Below, piece after piece: positions 42,457 through 47,171 of a DNA stretch of 47,171 bases. The notes beneath the pieces are model-generated. The model had not been told where the DNA came from. It was given only the letters and a program-made list of their open reading frames with translations, and searched no databases. Both the position numbers and the translations under genes were made by a program. The number at the start of each line of letters is the position of its first letter. Position 1 is the stretch's first letter. The stretch covers positions 1 through 47,171 of the forward strand of contig JASJDM010000037.1 of assembly GCA_030065125.1 (NCBI GenBank), given 5' to 3'. The DNA comes from Lysobacterales bacterium (GTDB lineage: Bacteria; Pseudomonadota; Gammaproteobacteria; Xanthomonadales; SZUA-38).

Positions 42457-43435
42457 CCTGCTGCACGTCACCAATGGCGAGTGCGCCAACGAAAACCTCC
42501 GGGCTGGCGGTATCCCTGGCGACATGCTGTCCTGGGATGATGTACTGCATGAGGGCCCGGTACCGGCCGGGCTGGACCTGGCCGAGCTGTCCCGGGTGCG
42601 GGCCGACTTCATCGCCGGACGCGGCTGGCGGGAGCACGAGGCGGCGCGACAGGAGTTTGCAGAACGGAACCGCCGGCTGCACGAGGGCGCGCGGTCCGGA
42701 GAGGTCATCCTCTGGTGTACCTTTGAGTTGTACGACCAGCTTCACCTGCTGCAGCTGCTGGACTGGTTTCACCAGAGCCCCGTAAATCCACCGTCCATTG
42801 TCTGGGTCAACAACTACATGTCCCATGTGGCGCCGAGCAAGTTGTCAGACCTGCTGGAGGGACGCCGGCAGGCCAGCCCGCAGCAGCTGCGGCATGGCGC
42901 TGAGCTCTGGCGGGTGTTCCGCAGCGCGGATCCCACGGAGTTCGGACAATGGGCCGGCGTCGGCATCGACAATCTCCCCTTCATGGGCACCGGTCTTCTG
43001 CGCCTGGCCCAGGAGTATCCCGCCCACGACACGGGCCTGACTCGCACCCAGGCCCAGATCCTCCAGGTCCTGGCCGACGCGCCGCAAAAGCCAGGACCGC
43101 TGTTTCAGGCCAGCTCGGCCATGGAGCAGCAGGCATTCATGGGGGACTGGTCATTCTGGTGCCAGGTGGAGGCCCTGTCCGCAGTATCCGAGCCAGCTTT
43201 GCTGGGAACGGACGGTCGCGCGTTCGAGCGCCCGCCGGCAGACGGGCCCTCGCCGGACTGGGCGCGCCGTGAGATTGAACTGACGGACTTTGGCCGGGCG
43301 GTCCAGGCCGGGGACACCGATTTTCTCCAGGCCAACGTCCGGGAATGCTGGATCGGCGGCGTGCAGCTGTCGCCGAAGAACGACTGGCGCTGGAACCGTG
43401 AGCAGCGCCGGTTTCAGATTGGGCCCGGCCCGTGA
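42440..43435 (+). CDS. DUF1835 domain protein
   Basis: 331 residues from GTG 42440; GTG 42449 is equally possible. The N-terminal LLHVTNGECANENLRAGGIPGDMLSWDDVLHEGPVP is the DUF1835 signature, and SGEVILWCTFELYDQLHLLQLLDWF is the usual central strand-helix part. The C-terminal third is variable and contains SAMEQQAFMGDWSFWCQVEAL. DUF1835 has no settled function. It overlaps the MFS-PlsC gene by 17 bp and the hydrolase gene by 4 bp, so all three are translated together. Confidence 0.85.
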   Translation: MPPVADLLHVTNGECANENLRAGGIPGDMLSWDDVLHEGPVPAGLDLAELSRVRADFIAGRGWREHEAARQEFAERNRRLHEGARSGEVILWCTFELYDQLHLLQLLDWFHQSPVNPPSIVWVNNYMSHVAPSKLSDLLEGRRQASPQQLRHGAELWRVFRSADPTEFGQWAGVGIDNLPFMGTGLLRLAQEYPAHDTGLTRTQAQILQVLADAPQKPGPLFQASSAMEQQAFMGDWSFWCQVEALSAVSEPALLGTDGRAFERPPADGPSPDWARREIELTDFGRAVQAGDTDFLQANVRECWIGGVQLSPKNDWRWNREQRRFQIGPGP

Positions 43436-44322
43436 CTGTGGAGGAGATCCGGATCCCCACGGTTGACGGTGTCATGCTGGGCGGCACTTTCCATCCCACA
43501 CCTCAGGCAGTCGGGGTGGTGGTCATCAGCTCCGCCCTGGGCGTGCCCCGCCAGTTCTACCGGGCCCTGGCTGAACACCTGGCCCAGGCTGGCCTGGCCG
43601 TTTTGCGGTACGACTATCGCGGCATCAACGGCTCGGGTGGTGACCAGGTGGATCCCAACGATGCCCGCATGTCCGACTGGGGCGAATTGGACCTGGATGC
43701 AGCCCTGCAGTATGCATCTGACCGCTGCCCCGGCCTGCCCCTGGTGGCCCTGGGCCACAGCGCAGGAGGGCAGCTGCTGGGGTTGGCGGCTCGGTCTGCC
43801 CAGCTGCGGGCAGCGGTGATGATTTCCTCCGCCAGCGCCTGGTGGCGCAACTACCAGGGACTGCAACGCTGGAAGATCTGGCTGGTCTTCCACCTGCTGA
43901 TACCCCTGTTCTGCATGGGCCGGTCCATGTTTCCTGCCCGCAAGCTGGGGATCTCAACTGTGGATGTGCCCGCCGGCGTTTGCCGCCAGTGGTCACGCTG
44001 GGGCCGCCTGCCCGGCTACCTGGTGGATCCGGCCGCGGGCACCGAAACCGACGGCTACCGGGGGCTGGCCGTACCTCTGCTGGCGGTGAGTATCGAAGAC
44101 GACGATTACGCCCCCGAGCCTGCGGTGGAGGCACTGACCGCTGTCTATCCCGGTTGCCAGGTGGAGCGGCATCACATTGGCCGGGGCGAGCGCATCGGTC
44201 ATTTCGGGTTCTTTCGGCCACGCCAGGGGGCCGCCCACTGGGACTTTTTGAGCGACTGGCTGTACAAAAAATGCACAAGTCAGGAGCCTGATTCTGAGCT
44301 GTCGGCTGCCGACGCCGGATGA
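43432..44322 (+). CDS. Alpha/beta hydrolase
   Basis: 296 residues from GTG 43432 (GTGA overlap with the stop before it). Nucleophile elbow GHSAGG with Ser110, an oxyanion strand VVVISSALGVPRQFYRALAEHLA, LRYDYRGINGSGG, a probable acid in SIEDDDYAPE, and a late His in RIGHFGFFRP. This matches the group often annotated as serine aminopeptidase-like alpha/beta hydrolases. Lack of a signal peptide suggests a cytoplasmic enzyme. The substrate is unknown; the neighbouring PlsC fusion suggests a lipid link. Confidence 0.88.
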   Translation: MTVEEIRIPTVDGVMLGGTFHPTPQAVGVVVISSALGVPRQFYRALAEHLAQAGLAVLRYDYRGINGSGGDQVDPNDARMSDWGELDLDAALQYASDRCPGLPLVALGHSAGGQLLGLAARSAQLRAAVMISSASAWWRNYQGLQRWKIWLVFHLLIPLFCMGRSMFPARKLGISTVDVPAGVCRQWSRWGRLPGYLVDPAAGTETDGYRGLAVPLLAVSIEDDDYAPEPAVEALTAVYPGCQVERHHIGRGERIGHFGFFRPRQGAAHWDFLSDWLYKKCTSQEPDSELSAADAG

Positions 44323-44398
44323 ACTTGCAGGGGCCTCGCTGGTAGGCGAAAATTCGGCTCCACCTTCCCGCCCACACCAACAATAAATCGAGTCCCCA

Positions 44399-46396
44399 AT
44401 GCCGGAAAAAAAGAAGCTCGCTGACGCGGTACGAGCGCTCAGCATGGACGCTGTTCAGGCAGCCAACAGCGGTCATCCGGGCATGCCCATGGGCATGGCC
44501 GACATTGCCGAGGTGCTGTGGAATGATTTTCTGAAGTTCAATCCCGCCAACCCCCAGTGGGCCGACCGCGACCGCGTGGTGTTGTCCAACGGCCACGGTT
44601 CCATGCTGCTGTATTCGGTGCTGCACCTGTCGGGCTACGACCTCCCCATGCAGGAGCTGCGCAACTTCCGCCAGCTCCATTCCCGCACTGCCGGCCACCC
44701 GGAAGCCGGGGAAACCCCGGGCGTCGAAACCACCACCGGTCCCCTGGGCCAGGGCCTGGCCAACGCCGTGGGCATGGCCCTGGCGGAAAAACTGCTGGCC
44801 GCCCGCTACAACCGGGATGGCCACGACGTGGTGGACCACTACACCTACGTGCTTGCGGGCGATGGCTGCCTGATGGAGGGCATCTCTCACGAAGTGTGTT
44901 CACTGGCGGGCACCCTGGAGCTGGGCAAGCTGATCTGCCTGTACGACGACAACGGCATCTCCATCGACGGCGAGATCAGCGGATGGTTTACCGACGATAC
45001 GCCGGGCCGTTTCGAGGCCTATGGCTGGCACGTGGTGCCCGAGGTAGACGGTCACGACCCCGACGCCATCAAGGCCGCCATAGAGGCGTCCCGGGCTGAC
45101 CCGAGGCCGTCGCTGATCTGCTGCAAGACCGTAATCGGCTACGGTTCGCCCAACAAGCAGGGCACCGCCGCGACCCACGGTGCGCCGCTGGGTGACGAAG
45201 AGATCGCCGCCGTCCGAACCCAGCTGGGTTGGGAACACGAGCCGTTTGTCATTCCCGATGAGATCTACCAGGCCTGGGATGGTAAAGAGCGCGGCGCCGC
45301 CGTGGAGAGCGAATGGCAGTCCCGCTGGCAGGCCTACCAGGCCGAGTTTCCCGGCGAGGCGGCTGAACTGGAACGCCGCATGGGCGGCCGTCTGCCGGCG
45401 GACTGGGATGCCAGCATCAGCAAGATCATCCGGCGTACCCAGGACGGTGGTGCCAGCGTTGCTACCCGCAAGGCGTCGGGCATGGCGCTGGAGGAAATCG
45501 GCCCGCATCTGCCGGAGATGTTTGGCGGCTCGGCGGACCTGACCGGGTCCAACAACACCAAGTGGAGCGGCAGCGTGGACGCGGCCCGGGAACCCCGCAC
45601 GGGCAACTACCTATATTACGGTGTACGCGAGTTTGGTATGACTGCGTTGGCGAACGGAATGTCGCTGCACGGCGGCTTCATTCCATACACCGGAACGTTT
45701 CTGGTGTTCTCGGATTACGCCCGCAATGCAGTGCGCATGTCGGCCCTGATTCCGACTGGCGCGGTACACGTATACACCCATGATTCCATCGGTCTGGGTG
45801 AAGACGGCCCGACCCACCAGCCGGTGGAGCACCTGGCCAGCCTGCGGGTGATGCCGAACCTGGATCTGTGGCGTCCCTGTGACGCGGTGGAAACGGCGGT
45901 GGCCTGGAAAGCAGCGGTGGAGCGCCGGGACGGGCCGACCACCCTGGTGCTGACCCGGCAGGGTGTGCCGCACCAGCATCGCAGCGAGCAGCAGCTGGAT
46001 GACGTGGAGAAAGGCGGCTACGTGCTGCTGGACGGCCCGGGCGGGCAGGTGGACGCGCTGATCATTGCCACCGGCTCCGAGGTGGGCCTGGCCATGGATG
46101 CGGGCCGCAGGCTGCAGGACGACGGTGTCGCGGTGCGGGTGGTTTCCATGCCCAGCTGCAGCACCTTCGAGCAGCAGCCGCTGGAGTATCGCGAGGCCGT
46201 GCTGCCCTCCCACGTGAGGGCGCGGGTAGCAATTGAAGCCGGCAGCACGGACTGCTGGCGGGGATATGTCGGCCTGGACGGGGCCGTTTTGGGACTTGAC
46301 CGCTTCGGCGCGTCGGCGCCGGCGGGGCAACTGTTCGAGGAGTTTGGCTTCACCGTGGACAACGTGGTGAATACCGTGCGTTCGGTGATGTCATAA
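44399..46396 (+). CDS. tkt: Transketolase
   Basis: 665 residues, full length. A thiamine-diphosphate enzyme of the pentose phosphate (or Calvin) pathway moving two-carbon units between sugar phosphates. Motifs: AANSGHPGMPMGMADIAEVLW, GDGCLMEGISHEV for TPP/Mg binding, and in the second domain HDSIGLGEDGPTHQPVEHLASLR and VSMPSC-type C-terminal part. It is followed 73 bp later by gap, the common order in proteobacteria, where pgk and pyk often follow. Confidence 0.98.
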   Translation: MPEKKKLADAVRALSMDAVQAANSGHPGMPMGMADIAEVLWNDFLKFNPANPQWADRDRVVLSNGHGSMLLYSVLHLSGYDLPMQELRNFRQLHSRTAGHPEAGETPGVETTTGPLGQGLANAVGMALAEKLLAARYNRDGHDVVDHYTYVLAGDGCLMEGISHEVCSLAGTLELGKLICLYDDNGISIDGEISGWFTDDTPGRFEAYGWHVVPEVDGHDPDAIKAAIEASRADPRPSLICCKTVIGYGSPNKQGTAATHGAPLGDEEIAAVRTQLGWEHEPFVIPDEIYQAWDGKERGAAVESEWQSRWQAYQAEFPGEAAELERRMGGRLPADWDASISKIIRRTQDGGASVATRKASGMALEEIGPHLPEMFGGSADLTGSNNTKWSGSVDAAREPRTGNYLYYGVREFGMTALANGMSLHGGFIPYTGTFLVFSDYARNAVRMSALIPTGAVHVYTHDSIGLGEDGPTHQPVEHLASLRVMPNLDLWRPCDAVETAVAWKAAVERRDGPTTLVLTRQGVPHQHRSEQQLDDVEKGGYVLLDGPGGQVDALIIATGSEVGLAMDAGRRLQDDGVAVRVVSMPSCSTFEQQPLEYREAVLPSHVRARVAIEAGSTDCWRGYVGLDGAVLGLDRFGASAPAGQLFEEFGFTVDNVVNTVRSVMS

Positions 46397-46469
46397 ATAT
46401 GTCGACCTGGCTGGGTAAGCTGGGGTTTTGCCAACAATCTGTTTAACTGCAATTTAGGGAGTTTCAGCT

Positions 46470-47171
46470 ATGGCTATCAAAATCGCCATCAACGGTTATG
46501 GCCGTATCGGCCGGAATGTGGTCCGCGCCATCCACGAGCTGGGTCGGCAGGCCGACTTCGACGTCGTGGCCATCAATGACCTGGGCGATCCCCAGACCAA
46601 CGCGCACCTGACTCAGTACGATACCGCCCACGGACGGTTCAATGGCGATGTCAGCGTCGACGGCGATCACCTGGTGGTCAACGGCGACCGCCTGCGGGTA
46701 TTTGCCGAGCGGGATCCCGCCAAGCTGCCCTGGGGCGAGCTGGGTGTCGACGTGGTGATGGAATGCACCGGGCTGTTCCGCACGCCGGAAAAAGCCGGGC
46801 TGCATCTGCAGGGCGGCGCCAAGAAGGTGCTGATCTCGGCACCGGCCGGTACCGACATCGACAACACCATCGTCTACGGTGTGAACCACAACACCCTGAA
46901 GGCCAGCGACCGCATCGTGTCCAACGCCTCCTGCACCACCAACTGCCTGGCGCCTCTGGTCAAGCCGCTGCACGAAAAAATTGGCGTTGAGTCCGGCCTG
47001 ATGAACACCATCCATGCCTACACCAATGACCAGGTGCTGACCGATACCTTCCACAAGGATCTGCGGCGCGCCCGCTCCGGCACCATGTCCCAGATCCCCA
47101 CCAAGACCGGTGCGGCCGCGGCCGTGGGCCTGGTGCTGCCGGAACTGAACGGCAAGCTGGACGGTTTCTCG
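46470..47171 (+). CDS. gap: Glyceraldehyde-3-phosphate dehydrogenase (partial, 3' end outside window)
   Basis: 234 codons from ATG 46470 to the window edge with no stop. The N-terminal INGYGRIGRNVVRAIHE binds NAD(P). The catalytic cysteine is in SNASCTTNCLAPL, and HAYTNDQVLTDTFHKDLRRARS with TKTGAAAAVGLVLPEL follows. About 100 residues are missing. It oxidises glyceraldehyde 3-phosphate in glycolysis. TTAGGGAG lies just upstream of the start. Probably co-transcribed with tkt. Confidence 0.96.
   Translation, partial: MAIKIAINGYGRIGRNVVRAIHELGRQADFDVVAINDLGDPQTNAHLTQYDTAHGRFNGDVSVDGDHLVVNGDRLRVFAERDPAKLPWGELGVDVVMECTGLFRTPEKAGLHLQGGAKKVLISAPAGTDIDNTIVYGVNHNTLKASDRIVSNASCTTNCLAPLVKPLHEKIGVESGLMNTIHAYTNDQVLTDTFHKDLRRARSGTMSQIPTKTGAAAAVGLVLPELNGKLDGFS

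Overview
The window is about 47 kb of high-G+C chromosomal DNA with densely packed genes, many joined by 4-bp ATGA or GTGA overlaps. Gene content is typical of a free-living, probably marine or halophilic gammaproteobacterium: a Cpx-like envelope-stress system, an SAH riboswitch ahead of ahcY, a DUF748/AsmA protein, a Na+:alanine symporter beside a CNT nucleoside transporter, and a tkt-gap pair. A Chromatiales/Wenzhouxiangella/Xanthomonadales-like lineage is my guess from gene content, not a measured placement. No rRNA, tRNA, CRISPR array, phage or transposase gene was seen.

Layout. 1-5735 (minus) is a carotenoid operon read leftwards: two CrtI-type oxidoreductases, a PlsC-type acyltransferase, a CrtQ-like glycosyltransferase and an ABC ATPase cut by the window edge. 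It looks like a route to a glycosylated, acylated (staphyloxanthin-like) carotenoid. 5736-6121 is non-coding and holds a candidate small RNA. 6122-9730 carries a membrane protein and a large DUF748 protein, followed by a 261-bp MITE-like repeat. 10149-13511 (minus) is an ABC-2 exporter (ATPase and two permeases). 13616-16010 has a DUF445 protein, an AlaX-type editing protein and hairpin array A. 16010-19120 (minus) has a MATE exporter and pyruvate kinase with a thiolase-like gene remnant between them. 19259-20412 holds small genes. 20519-23135 is a CpxA/CpxR-like pair divergent from a Spy/CpxP-like protein, with a perfect CpxR box between them. 23343-24044 is an SDR, followed by hairpin array B. 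24452-28693 is the SAM-cycle operon metK, riboswitch, ahcY, metF and a thioredoxin-fold protein. 28738-30725 has a small ORF, a YceI lipoprotein and a PfkB sugar kinase. 30822-35213 is a membrane Ser/Thr kinase operon with an Ig-like secreted protein and a LysM/FecR protein. 35343-38342 has two sodium-type transporters. 38387-40240 has an NmrA-like SDR, a broken ankyrin gene and an OmpA-type lipoprotein, followed by hairpin array C. 40546-44322 is an overlapping MFS-PlsC / DUF1835 / hydrolase operon. 44399-47171 is tkt and the start of gap.

The most unusual structure is a dispersed repeat family (arrays A, B and C). A constant linker, GTTCCCCAG or its complement, alternates with short perfect hairpins whose sequence varies while pairing is kept. 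In arrays A and B a left arm in one orientation and a right arm in the other flank a unique core. Other points of interest are an SH3b-like domain inserted in the alanine symporter, the kinase-Ig-LysM/FecR operon, the candidate sRNA at 5951-6045, an inverted repeat flush with the metK start codon, and a 28-bp perfect palindrome at 20433-20491.
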